Positions 8,041-15,370 are shown, counted from the first letter of the stretch. The stretch: DNA of 64,000 nucleotides from Streptomyces lydicus (GCF_004125265.1 NZ_RDTE01000003.1:6386001-6450000), one strand, 5' to 3'. The notes: a model not told the origin generated them from the sequence alone. Translations and numbers: made by a program.

Positions 8041-8490
8041 AACAGCGCCTCGGAAGCCCAGTCAACGCCACTGCATTCCGTGTCCGTGGCCGGAGTGGTG
8101 GTCCGCGAGGACGGCAAGCTTCTAACGATCCGGCGGGCCGACAACGGCGCTTGGGAACTCCCGGGCGGGGTGCTCGAACTCGACGAGGCCCCGGAGGCCG
8201 GCGTACGGCGTGAGGTCTGGGAAGAGACGGGCATCCACATCGAGGTGGACGAGCTCACCGGGGTCTACAAGAACACGACGCGAGGCATTGTGGCCCTGGT
8301 CTTCCGCTGCAAGCCGGTAGGCGGCGAGGAGCGCACCTCCAGCGAGTCGACAGCGGTCACCTGGCTCACGCCCGACGAGGTGGCGGAGTCCATGTCCGAG
8401 GTCTACGCGGTCCGGTTCCTCGATGCCTTGGACGGGGCAGGCCCTCACGTGCGAAGCCACGACGGCAAGCGGCTGACACCAGCGCGATAG
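8035..8490 (+). CDS. pif: Nudix hydrolase-domain protein, Pif-like (transfer immunity)
   Basis: A 151-residue protein with a textbook Nudix box, GGVLELDEAPEAGVRREVW then EETGI (G-x5-E-x7-RE-x2-EE-x-G). In pSAM2 the Pif protein carries such a motif and prevents redundant transfer between donors; position next to the korSA-like gene supports that role here. The start at 8035 lies within operator 3. A second ATG at 8023 is in frame, and neither has a clear ribosome site, so translation may be leaderless. Another Nudix hydrolase function cannot be excluded from sequence alone. Confidence 0.78.
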   Translation: MSNSASEAQSTPLHSVSVAGVVVREDGKLLTIRRADNGAWELPGGVLELDEAPEAGVRREVWEETGIHIEVDELTGVYKNTTRGIVALVFRCKPVGGEERTSSESTAVTWLTPDEVAESMSEVYAVRFLDALDGAGPHVRSHDGKRLTPAR

Positions 8491-8956
8491 AACTTTCCCT
8501 ACTTCATCAAGGCTCGCTGCGCTCGCTACCCGGCCCCGCGGTAGGGGCAGTTCAGGAGCACACCGCACGTTGGCGCAGGAGCGCTGACGTTCCCGGCCTC
8601 CTGGAACTGCAAGCAGTCAGATCACAGATCAGAGGTGCCGCGCACAGCGCGGCGGCGCCGGCCGTCGCCGCCGCACGGCTCCCTCCTCGTCTCCGCCGCC
8701 GGGGCCGCGCGGCGTCGACGCCCGCGCCCACAAGGGGCGAAAGACCAGGCCGGGGGTGGGTCGGTCGGCTCCACGGCTTTACCCACCTCCCCGGTTCGGG
8801 TCCCGCGTCGAGCAAGACCAGGGGGCCACTCGTTCAAATTCCGGGCAGCTCACAAGCCTGCCCGAGTTGCCGGCCAGCGTACGGCCCCCTGATCATGCTC
8901 GACCCCAAACCGGGCAGGACACCGGCCAAAGCCGCTCCACCGACCTCACGCATGTG
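8491..8956. other. Gene-free stretch between two convergent AICE genes
   Basis: No convincing frame is present. It contains a direct duplication GCTCGCT/GCGCTCGCT near 8512-8531, a GC-rich segment, and a 7-bp stem CGGGCAG/CTGCCCG at 8842-8864. It lies 3' of both the Nudix gene and the reverse-transcriptase operon, so it could hold terminators, an origin or transfer locus, or an RNA made with the operon. No specific signal could be proved. Confidence 0.4.
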
Positions 8957-9745
8957 TCACAGAACCCGTTGAGCGTGCGCCGCAATTTCGACCTGGTGGG
9001 GTTGTCCGGGAGTCGCACCACGCCGCTGAATCTGTTGCGCGCTTGCCCACACCAAGTCGCGGTGTCCGGAATTTAGCAGAAGCCGAAGTTCACGCTCCTG
9101 ATCCCCATTGGGGACAAGTTCATAAATGTCCGCAACGAGTATTTCCAAGGAGTCCGCATAGGGGCTATATCGAATCTTATCAACGTCACGGCGTACATAA
9201 TTATGCAAAATGTGAGGGAAGTTTGCTGGTGTGAGTATGCCCGTAGCCACCAACTCTTCTTGAAATTCCCGCCAGGGAGAATCCTCTCTACCTTCCCGGG
9301 AGTCGAACCAATTAAAGAACTGGGCAATTTTACCCCCCGGCACCCTCACGCGTAGATCTCCTGTGCTGGCGGGGTCCAATGGGATCAGGTCATCGCTTGC
9401 CACTCCCATCGAAGACAATTTCGAGCTACCTTGCGGGGAGAGTTTGTGAACGCCTCCGACCGGCTGGAATTGAGGGAAGCGCTTCCCGCGTATGAGAAGG
9501 TACTTGTCGTCCAGCTTAACCCGAAACAAGTATGCCGTGGAGACTCGAATCGTTCGATTCCGGTACCTAGCGGAATACCATATGTGTCGGAGCTGCTGCC
9601 GATTTTTTCCAATCTCGTCTAGCAAAGGAATGAACATGCCCACACTGAACCCTGCAACCAAATTTACTGCAGTCGGGTTAGGGATGTAGAAACTCGCGGC
9701 GCCGGCAATCATGGCGGCCAGTAGATAGGATAGAAGACGAAACAT
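8957..9745 (-). CDS. Two-TM protein with split NUDIX domain, partner of the reverse transcriptase
   Basis: A 262-residue protein. Two hydrophobic helices (about 4-20 and 26-43) are joined by PNP. A NUDIX-like fold follows: VGGVHKL at about 96-102 corresponds to the usual GG entry. After a long insertion comes EGREDSPWREFQEEL (E151-x7-R159E160-F-x-E163E164), then GI. The first Gly of the classical box is displaced, so the box is split. This arrangement resembles the SMODS-associated 2TM-NUDIX (Sa_NUDIX) proteins described in nucleotide-based immunity, recalled from memory. It is 12 bases downstream of the RT gene, on the same strand, with AT-richer codons than the rest of the window. It is likely a membrane-bound effector or nucleotide-processing partner; function is inferred. 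Confidence 0.75.
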   Translation of the reverse strand: MFRLLSYLLAAMIAGAASFYIPNPTAVNLVAGFSVGMFIPLLDEIGKNRQQLRHIWYSARYRNRTIRVSTAYLFRVKLDDKYLLIRGKRFPQFQPVGGVHKLSPQGSSKLSSMGVASDDLIPLDPASTGDLRVRVPGGKIAQFFNWFDSREGREDSPWREFQEELVATGILTPANFPHILHNYVRRDVDKIRYSPYADSLEILVADIYELVPNGDQERELRLLLNSGHRDLVWASAQQIQRRGATPGQPHQVEIAAHAQRVL

Positions 9746-9757
9746 CGATGTCCTTAA

Positions 9758-11263
9758 CTAGCGAGGCAACGGCACAGCCGGATCCGTCAAAAGGTAGCGA
9801 CACACCCAAGCCAGTTCAGAATCAGAGGAAGCCAGTCGCCGCAAAAGATCCGTCGAGACTGACCGAGCTTCGTACATTGCAACGAGCAGCGCACGTCGAA
9901 CGCTGGTATTGGCCTCGTTCTCGTATTGGCGCCGCAAGAGCTGCCCGTCAGCTGGCGAGCTGAAGCGACCGATATATCGCGCAGCAAATTCTCGGGGCAA
10001 GTTCGACTTGTTCTTGTTCTGCAGGATGGCCCATGCGAAATCTTTAATTCTCCGCGATCTTATCTTCTGGCGAGTGGCTGACTGCAGTATGCGCTGTTCG
10101 AGATGATCGTAACCCTTCTCGGCCACCCGGCCGAGCGTGGAAGAGAGAGCGCGCCCAATTGGCAGTCGGCGATTCGGGAAGCATTCAAGGTAGTCGAGTA
10201 GCTTGTTGGCCAAGTGATGGCTATCGATCAGGTTATCCATTACCCACGGAATGGCCCGGTCATCCTTCTCCCACTCACCCATCCGGTAGAGAGAAAACTT
10301 AATGTCGCGATCTCTCTGAGGGGGTACAGTGGCCTCCGTAAACAACTTGTACAAACGCTCTCCGGCCCCGACTTCGCCGATCTTCAGGCCGTAATTGATG
10401 GCATCCTTCTCCAGATCTTCAAGCTGCGTTACTGAATCCGAATGTTCGTAGATGTTGGTCTTTGCCGAAGACATGGATAGTCGACGGGAACGCAAAATTG
10501 AGTTTATCTCCAACAAGATGCTGCGCAGGGAAGACCAGTCGGTATCGAACAACATCATATCGTCCGAATATCGCAAGTATTTAACTCCAGCCCGATGGAT
10601 GAATTCATCGACTGGCAGTAGGTACATGTTGGCGAGGATCCCTGAGGCATCAGGGCCTTGCGGGATTCCCCAAGCATGGCTTGAAGACTGAAACATGAGC
10701 AAATACTTTTGCAGACGCTCCAGGACTCTCGGATTGGCCTCCAGTGCCTGGAGGTCGAGAGAAAGCGTACTCACGTCGATGTGTTCATAGAAGGAGACCA
10801 CGTCGGTTCGGGCCAGTTGAAACGGTGCAGAATTGATAATTTCTACACCTTTTTTCTGCATCGACACCCATGAGTTGACGGGGGTCCAGAATTCCTTTCC
10901 TCCATTGTTCCATCGTGCGCTATAAACCGTATCTCTAATTTGTTGGTCAATTAGATCGCCGATGGCGAATACCAGAGTGTCGTAGACGAGCCTGTCATGA
11001 ACTGATAGTCGCGCTATGGGGCGTACGCTTACTGGGTTCTTCGGCAGGTCAATTATTTCTACGTAGTCAGGCCCAACCTGCCCGCTCCTCAAGCTGCTTA
11101 GCACTTCGGATCGAAAAAGTGGCCAGCTCGATTTTATGTCTTCCAGGTTTATGACATCCGGGATCTCTGATTGCCCATGTCCGCCGTAGAGCCTTGCCCA
11201 GGCCTTGTCCAAAAAGAGAGCGCGCACGCGAGCCATAGTGTTTGTGTGGGCTCCTGTCTCCAT
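9758..11263 (-). CDS. Reverse transcriptase of the defence-associated (UG/Abi-like) type
   Basis: A 501-residue RT. Motifs are in order: RPIARLSVHDRLVYD (80-95); the catalytic strand RTDVVSFYEHID with D154; GIPQGPDASGILANMYL (199-215); YSDD at 232-235, the catalytic pair with Ser in place of the usual Ala/Val; and LSMSSAKTNIY with K268. About 220 residues of helical C-terminal domain follow, with no maturase, endonuclease or retron features recognised. Codons such as AAA, TAT, GTT and TTG are frequent, unlike the neighbours, indicating recent acquisition. An in-frame ATG at 11236 is an alternative start. With the 2TM-NUDIX gene it forms a two-gene operon in AICE cargo, which points to phage defence. 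It cannot be assigned to a numbered DRT type here. Confidence 0.85.
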   Translation of the reverse strand: METGAHTNTMARVRALFLDKAWARLYGGHGQSEIPDVINLEDIKSSWPLFRSEVLSSLRSGQVGPDYVEIIDLPKNPVSVRPIARLSVHDRLVYDTLVFAIGDLIDQQIRDTVYSARWNNGGKEFWTPVNSWVSMQKKGVEIINSAPFQLARTDVVSFYEHIDVSTLSLDLQALEANPRVLERLQKYLLMFQSSSHAWGIPQGPDASGILANMYLLPVDEFIHRAGVKYLRYSDDMMLFDTDWSSLRSILLEINSILRSRRLSMSSAKTNIYEHSDSVTQLEDLEKDAINYGLKIGEVGAGERLYKLFTEATVPPQRDRDIKFSLYRMGEWEKDDRAIPWVMDNLIDSHHLANKLLDYLECFPNRRLPIGRALSSTLGRVAEKGYDHLEQRILQSATRQKIRSRRIKDFAWAILQNKNKSNLPREFAARYIGRFSSPADGQLLRRQYENEANTSVRRALLVAMYEARSVSTDLLRRLASSDSELAWVCRYLLTDPAVPLPR

Positions 11264-12026
11264 GCCCCGGAGAGAGGTCCTTCCGGGTAAGCGTCAGCGC
11301 ACCTAGAGTATCCAACTGGGGCATCCAGCTTCAGCAGTTGGCAGATCTCAGGGGGCAGTAGATGCTGCGCGCGCAGACATTGGCCTACACCGCGCCACTC
11401 CGCGCCGTAGCCCGGCTCGCTGCCGGCCGTTGATCAAAGTTGCAATGCGATGGTCACTCGCTCCGCTGCCGGACACCGCCGACTGCGATGACGGACCCAC
11501 ACTCTTGGTCAACGAAGATCATGAAGACCCATGGTCGTGGGAAGCGTCAATGCGGCCGAGTCGAACGGGTTCATTACGTTGACGGAGTAGCTGCACTGCT
11601 GCTTCAACCTCAGCGCCTCGCTCCGAAGGCTCCTCGAAGTCAGCGTTCATAGGCCTGGGCGATGGAATCAGCAAGGGGGGCGCAGGGCTCCACCGCCGCC
11701 AGCAAGGGCATCGCATGGCCTGGTCTCGGCCAACGGAACGAGTGCGTCAGCCTGCACTCCGGCACCCTCCAACGTGAACAACGACGACTTGCCCTCGCCG
11801 CCGACCTGATCTGTACATCCCGGTACGGGGTCGGAGGGGAAGGCCCGCTCCTCCTGTGCGGCCAGTGCCCTGCGAAGGCGATCTGCTCGCTGACCCGGGT
11901 GAGGATGTTTGCGGAAGCCCTGTACGTGCGGCGCTCGCCCCAAAGCTTCGGGGCCGCGGGTGTACCGCTATCGAATGTTGATGCAAAGTCAGGTCCGGGG
12001 GAATTGCTTTGGGCGGGAGCTGCGAC
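11264..12026. other. Long untranslated region upstream of the RT operon
   Basis: No protein-like frame with a ribosome site is convincing in these 763 bases. The 180 bases next to the RT gene contain a possible -10 (TACTCT, on the minus strand near 11310). The frames of 43-130 residues that exist lack family resemblance. Some UG reverse transcriptases use an adjacent structured RNA, so this leader is a place where one could lie, but no diagnostic fold was identified. Confidence 0.35.
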
Positions 12027-12073
12027 GAACGGCAGGGGAGCCCCAGATTGAGAATGGGGCTCCCCTGCCGTTC
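12027..12073. terminator. Terminator of the six-gene AICE regulatory operon
   Basis: A perfect 19-bp stem, GAACGGCAGGGGAGCCCCA against its complement at 12055-12073, has a 9-base loop. It lies 12 bases past the stop of the 12086-12430 gene. Confidence 0.85.
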
Positions 12074-12085
12074 GATGTGTTGCTG

Positions 12086-12430
12086 CTAGCCGAAGGCCGC
12101 CGCCGGCAGCCGAGGGCCCTCGTCGCCGCCTTCGCCAGTGGGAGGATCCGAGATCGGCAGGCGGTGGCCGCGACTGATCGCTACACGACGCACGTCACGC
12201 AGGGCTTCAGTCATATCCACCGCCAGGAGCCGGACCTCGTTCGGCTCCGCCTCCCCGTCGCCTAGCACTTCGAGCGCGCGCTCCAGGAGTTCGCCAGCCA
12301 TCTCCAACTGCACCGCTTCGGTGTTGTCAGCCAGGCGGGACAGGAATCCGCTGCCCTCGGTGCTCAGATAGCAGGGGTTGCCCTCGGGGCCTGACCACGG
12401 GAGGAGCCGTAGTTCGTTGTGGGTTGTCAT
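12086..12430 (-). CDS. Conserved AICE hypothetical protein, last gene of regulatory operon
   Basis: A 114-residue acidic, mostly helical protein (LADNTEAVQLEMAGELLERALEVL). The start ATG overlaps the stop of the GntR gene (ATGA), so translation is coupled. No catalytic motif or membrane segment is visible. Because it is always read with the regulator it may be an accessory to it; that is inference. It ends just before a strong terminator. Confidence 0.7.
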   Translation of the reverse strand: MTTHNELRLLPWSGPEGNPCYLSTEGSGFLSRLADNTEAVQLEMAGELLERALEVLGDGEAEPNEVRLLAVDMTEALRDVRRVAISRGHRLPISDPPTGEGGDEGPRLPAAAFG

Positions 12431-13167
12431 CCTCCGTTTGTCCTCTCGTCGGTCATGCGGTGGGTGATGAAGAAGGCCTCGGTGCGGTCGCCGGGTAGCA
12501 CCAGGAGCGCCGCCTCGACCACACGTCCCGTGTGGTCGGTCGCCACGCGTGTGATCGCGAGCACTGCCAGCGCTGAGCTGATTCGAAGGGTCGCCGCTTC
12601 CTGTGGTGTCGGAGGACGGGCGCAGACTCGTTCCCGTACCTCGGCCAGGGGCGGGCGGAGCTCTGCCAGCTTTGCCTCAACGCTCTTGCAGCAGTGGGAT
12701 TCGGCGGGAACGTCAGCCGGCGACAGATCGCGAGGGACGTAGATGCGAGCGAGACTGTGAGGTGACTTCCCCTCGTGGCTGAGGCAGAGGAATTCGGTGA
12801 GGGGGCTGCTTGCCGACACCCCCAGCAGGCCAATGAGTTGACCATTCGCCTGGAGGTTGGTGGTGCGGATGCTGACGCGTAACGCTGACTCGGGCCGGGG
12901 CTCTGTCCTGAGTGTGCAAGCACCGCCGACGTACGTGATTCTGCGGCGGGGGTAGCGGACGAAGTTGCCCTTGCCGTGGATCTTCTCGACGAGTCCTTCA
13001 CTCTGGAGGACTGCGAGGGCGCTTCTCAGCGTTGGTGTGCTGACCGCGTAGCGGGAAGCGAGCTGGGCCTCGGAAGGGAGACGTTCGCCGGTCTTGATCC
13101 GGCCGGTCGAGATCTTGGTCCGGATGTCATCGGCGATGACGTGGCGGCGAGAGGGCACGGGCTGCAT
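12427..13167 (-). CDS. GntR-family regulator with UTRA domain (second AICE repressor)
   Basis: A 246-residue protein with an N-terminal winged HTH (HVIADDIRTKISTGRIKTGE and SEAQLASRYAVSTPTLRSAL) and a UTRA-like ligand domain from about 90 to the end. The start at 13167 was chosen because it overlaps the preceding stop (TGATG) and gives the typical N-terminus; 82 upstream in-frame codons are the neighbouring gene in another frame. It lies in a tight operon opposite a third GntR gene, which suggests a dual repressor circuit controlling cargo or element status. Confidence 0.85.
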   Translation of the reverse strand: MQPVPSRRHVIADDIRTKISTGRIKTGERLPSEAQLASRYAVSTPTLRSALAVLQSEGLVEKIHGKGNFVRYPRRRITYVGGACTLRTEPRPESALRVSIRTTNLQANGQLIGLLGVSASSPLTEFLCLSHEGKSPHSLARIYVPRDLSPADVPAESHCCKSVEAKLAELRPPLAEVRERVCARPPTPQEAATLRISSALAVLAITRVATDHTGRVVEAALLVLPGDRTEAFFITHRMTDERTNGG

Positions 13168-13391
13168 CACCACCTTCTCAGCGTTCGCAGGGCCACGAGC
13201 CGAGTGCGCGAGTGCATGGTGAGCAGTTCGCCCGACTCGAAGCTCAGGCGCTTCGCTCCACCGGAAAGCTGGAGGAGGTCGGTCACGCGACACGGTTGAC
13301 CGCCGATCTGGATGATGTCGCCGCGCTGCACGCTCGCCGAGGTGATGTCGACAGGGCCGGCCATTGCATCGCCCGGTGTCCAGCCTTTCAC
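13167..13391 (-). CDS. Small conserved AICE protein
   Basis: A 74-residue protein beginning VKGWTPGDAMAGPVDITSAS at GTG 13391. GGAGG lies seven bases before it and its start overlaps the preceding TGA (GTGA). The C-terminal half (RGDIIQIGGQPCRVTDLLQL) reads as a small beta-barrel, similar to KOW/SH3-like modules. The stop overlaps the GntR start. An internal Met at 13364 is possible but lacks the ribosome site. Function unknown. Confidence 0.72.
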   Translation of the reverse strand: MKGWTPGDAMAGPVDITSASVQRGDIIQIGGQPCRVTDLLQLSGGAKRLSFESGELLTMHSRTRLVALRTLRRW

Positions 13392-13594
13392 TGGGGCGCC
13401 TCCGTCCGGCCATTGCGGTTGGCGGCCACCGTGTGGCAGGCGCAACTGCACGCCTCGTAGACGACGGGGACGCCGATCGGTGCGGTAGCGGGGGAAGACT
13501 GCGCGCACTCGTAGTGCGTACCGATCCGGCAGGAACTCGATCGGTAGGGAACGGCCTTCGTGTGGGCCCCGCGGCGCTGCTGGCGAGGAGGCAT
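13388..13594 (-). CDS. Small Cys-rich AICE protein
   Basis: A 68-residue protein with Cys/His at positions 22, 27, 30, 49, 51, 53 and 54 (EACSCACH), suggesting one zinc site. GGAGG precedes the ATG by about 7 bases. The ATG overlaps the stop of the preceding small gene (TGATG), and its own stop overlaps the following GTG, so it sits in an unbroken chain of coupled genes. No known function. Confidence 0.68.
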   Translation of the reverse strand: MPPRQQRRGAHTKAVPYRSSSCRIGTHYECAQSSPATAPIGVPVVYEACSCACHTVAANRNGRTEAPQ

Positions 13595-13746
13595 CAAAGG
13601 GCCTCCGCCATCGCGAGCCAGGTGTGCGCAATGCGTTCGCGAGGCGCGATGGGCGGCCCCACGGGCACCGGGAAACGGCGGCGCCGGCTCATCGGGACGC
13701 ACCGCTCATCGGTGGGCGAGACGGCACGGCGAATACGGTTGAACAC
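13594..13746 (-). CDS. Very small basic AICE protein
   Basis: A 50-residue frame begins at GTG 13746 (MFNRIRRAVSPTDERCVPM) and ends with TGA overlapping the next ATG. AGGAG lies 9 bases upstream of the start. The codon bias and the start/stop overlap on the 3' side support it. It is Arg-rich at the N-terminus, with a short C-terminal helix (RERIAHTWLAMAEAL). Function unknown. Confidence 0.62.
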   Translation of the reverse strand: MFNRIRRAVSPTDERCVPMSRRRRFPVPVGPPIAPRERIAHTWLAMAEAL

Positions 13747-13758
13747 GCTGATCAGCTC

Positions 13759-14037
13759 CTATCGCTGATGGCCAGGCCCCCGGACATCGCCCGTCGCGGG
13801 GGCCGTTGTGCGTACGGCGGCCCATAAGGCGCGGCTGTTCAAGCTGTTGGCGAGGAGCCCGAATCGGTCAGCCTCCGCCACTGCTTCCAAGACCTCCCGC
13901 CACGAGTCGGCGGAGAGCGATTCCGGTACCTCCGCTTCGATCGATGTGAGTTGGGCGTGCTGTTCCACGCGCGGGGTGAGGCCGGCGGCGGACAACCGGG
14001 CTGCGATGTCTTCGGCTCTTAATTCCGAAGCAGGCAC
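13759..14037 (-). CDS. Conserved AICE hypothetical protein, first gene of regulatory operon
   Basis: A 92-residue protein (VPASELRAEDIAARLSAAGL, then a helical C-terminus EVLEAVAEADRFGLLANS). The GTG at 14037 is chosen because GGAGG sits seven bases upstream; an upstream GTG at 14064 has no ribosome site. It is the first gene of the leftward operon and faces the operator pair at 14074-14109. No catalytic motif is visible. Confidence 0.7.
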   Translation of the reverse strand: MPASELRAEDIAARLSAAGLTPRVEQHAQLTSIEAEVPESLSADSWREVLEAVAEADRFGLLANSLNSRALWAAVRTTAPATGDVRGPGHQR

Positions 14038-14073
14038 AGGGCAGCCTCCGTCACTGGCGATCACTTGGAGTGA

Positions 14074-14109
14074 AGCTAGTTAACTAGATTAGAGCTAGTG
14101 GACTAGATT
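14074..14109. promoter_or_regulatory. Tandem palindromic operator between divergent regulatory units
   Basis: AGCTAGTTAACTAGATT (14074-14090) and AGCTAGTGGACTAGATT (14093-14109) form a direct repeat, 19 bases apart. Each contains an inverted repeat CTAGTNNACTAG (the first perfect). They end 6 bases before the ATG of the divergent GntR gene, so that gene and probably the leftward operon are repressed from here. The site does not resemble the TGTACA operators, implying a different regulator. Confidence 0.72.
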
Positions 14110-14115
14110 TTCCAT

Positions 14116-14871
14116 ATGCCTGAGCAGCCGCCGTATCTACGCATCGCTGACGAGCTCCGGCGACGCATCGCGGAGCATGAGTGGGCGCCGGGGGACCGGC
14201 TCCCGTCGCGCGCCCAGATCGCCCAGGAAAGCGGCGTCGGTGAGAACGTGATCCGCCGGGCCCAAGAGCTGCTGATCTCTCAGGGAGTGCTGGAAGGGCA
14301 CGCCGGATCAGGCACGTACGTTGCCGCTCCTCGTCAGCGCGTACGCATGGTCCGCTCCTCGGCGCGCGAGCAGCCCAACGGCTCCCCGTTCCGCGCGGAC
14401 ATGAAGGCCCTGGGCAAGCAAGGGGATTGGGAGAGTCGGACCGAGGCGAAGGTGCCGGCGCCGGCGGAGATCGCGTCGCGCCTCGGTGTCGACGAGGGCG
14501 ACCTGTGTGTTCGTACCGTGTACGAGTTCCTGGCCGACGGGAAGCCGGTGCAGCTGTCGACGAGCTGGGAGCCGTACGACCTCACGGGCGGCACGCTCGT
14601 CGTTCTCCCGGAGGGTGGGCCACACGCCGGGGCCGGCGTGGTGAACCGCATGGCCGAGATCGGCATCACGATCAGCCACGCCGTGGAGCAGCCGGAGCCG
14701 CGGCAAGCGAATGCCGAGGAAGCCTCACTCCTTGGCATCCAGAAGGCCAGCCTGGTCACGCACATTCGGCGGACGTACTACAGCGACCAGGGGCGGCCCG
14801 TGGAGACGGCGGACATCATCGTCCCCGCCGCGCTCTGCGAGATCGTCTACGAGATTCCCATCGGTCGTTAG
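14116..14871 (+). CDS. GntR-family regulator with UTRA domain (third AICE regulator)
   Basis: A 251-residue protein. The HTH lies at about 6-70 (YLRIADELRRRIAEHEWAPGD, then RAQIAQESGVGENVIRRAQ). A UTRA domain covers about 90-250, with the usual RTVYEFLADGKPVQLSTS and PVETADIIVPA segments. It is divergent from the six-gene operon and preceded by two tandem palindromes, so it is probably autoregulated. No ribosome site is evident, so translation may be leaderless or weak. Ligand unknown. Confidence 0.87.
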   Translation: MPEQPPYLRIADELRRRIAEHEWAPGDRLPSRAQIAQESGVGENVIRRAQELLISQGVLEGHAGSGTYVAAPRQRVRMVRSSAREQPNGSPFRADMKALGKQGDWESRTEAKVPAPAEIASRLGVDEGDLCVRTVYEFLADGKPVQLSTSWEPYDLTGGTLVVLPEGGPHAGAGVVNRMAEIGITISHAVEQPEPRQANAEEASLLGIQKASLVTHIRRTYYSDQGRPVETADIIVPAALCEIVYEIPIGR

Positions 14872-15007
14872 TGGGGCGGGGTGCTTGCAGCGGCGATGGC
14901 GTCGCGCGGCTAGAGCACCAGAAGGGCACCCGTTGCAGCGGAGAGCAACGATCAACAGTGGTTCTATCTGAGGTTCGCAGCAGCGCCGAGGTGGGCAAGG
15001 GGGGCTC

Positions 15008-15172
15008 GTGCAGGATTGGGATGACGATGCTGAGTACCACGCGGCGGTAAGCCGTTCCTGGCTCATGGTCGTCATCGCGTTGGTGTGCGTCGTGGCTCTG
15101 ACCGCTGTCGTGCTCGTTGTCGTGTTCGGTGTCTTCGGAGTGTCTGAGGTGTTGTCGATCGTCTCCGCCTGA
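15008..15172 (+). CDS. Small single-pass membrane protein at the AICE right end
   Basis: A 54-residue frame from GTG 15008 starts MQDWDDDAEYHAAVSRSW. It is followed by a long uninterrupted hydrophobic helix (LMVVIALVCVVALTAVVLVVVFGVF) and ends in TGA at 15172. GGGGGG lies a few bases upstream. The acidic N-terminus and single TM suggest a small membrane protein. The stop codon is also the first copy of a TGACATC repeat that may belong to the attachment region. Confidence 0.55.
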   Translation: MQDWDDDAEYHAAVSRSWLMVVIALVCVVALTAVVLVVVFGVFGVSEVLSIVSA

Positions 15173-15194
15173 CATCCGTAGCTGACATCAACGG
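15170..15194. repeat. Candidate integrase/excisionase arm site, right end
   Basis: The same TGACATCCG-N4-TGACATCAACGG arrangement as at 1024-1048, 82 bases inside the right core repeat. Same orientation and spacing as the left copy. Confidence 0.5.
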
Positions 15195-15276
15195 CGGCGG
15201 ACGGCGGGAGACCTGAGCGGTTCACCGTGGCCCCGGGGCGGTACAGCGGGCTGGCCCCCGTAGTCGGCCGAGCGAA

Positions 15277-15319
15277 CTTACAAAGCAGATGTCACAGGTT
15301 CAAATCCTGTTGTGCCCAC
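15277..15319 (+). repeat. attR core repeat
   Basis: Repeats 942-984 with one substitution (A15302 for G967). It lacks the 5' half of the tRNA, so it is the displaced tRNA end produced by integration. Confidence 0.92.
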
Positions 15320-15336
15320 AGAGAAATAGCAGGTCA

Positions 15337-15370
15337 GAGGGCCCTTCGCGTCGACACGCGGAGGGCCCTC
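15337..15370. terminator. Hairpin just outside attR (original tRNA-Val terminator?)
   Basis: GAGGGCCCTTCGCGT pairs with ACGCGGAGGGCCCTC (one T-G) around a short loop. Before insertion it would have followed the tRNA gene directly, as the tRNA's own terminator. The 250 bases beyond it hold no recognisable gene. Confidence 0.75.

Larger units (their letters stand above)
942..15319. mobile_element. Integrated pSAM2-like AICE inserted in tRNA-Val
   Basis: The element is delimited by a 43-bp direct repeat of the tRNA 3' half (942-984 and 15277-15319). Inside it are, in order from the tRNA: integrase, excisionase, RepSA-type initiator, Spd/transfer proteins, FtsK-like Tra, a KorSA-like repressor and a Pif-like Nudix protein, which is the canonical AICE order. 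Cargo follows: a reverse transcriptase/2TM-NUDIX pair and a six-gene regulatory operon with a divergent GntR gene. All core frames are intact, so excision and conjugative transfer as double-stranded DNA look possible. The size, about 14.4 kb, is within the range known for AICEs. Confidence 0.93.

Noticed and set aside
9758..11263. Retron or group II intron reading of the RT
   Set aside because: No maturase X or endonuclease domain, no intron domain V-like hairpin and no msr/msd inverted repeats were seen next to the gene.
11662..12051. Plus-strand frame with C-x2-C-x5-C, reminiscent of a WhiB-like protein
   Set aside because: The first Cys spacing is far too short, the rest has no Wbl motif, no ribosome site is present, and it overlaps a terminator.
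13167..13631. A 154-residue version of the small AICE protein
   Set aside because: The upstream part overlaps two other genes, and the GGAGG-preceded GTG at 13391 with a GTGA overlap explains the start better.
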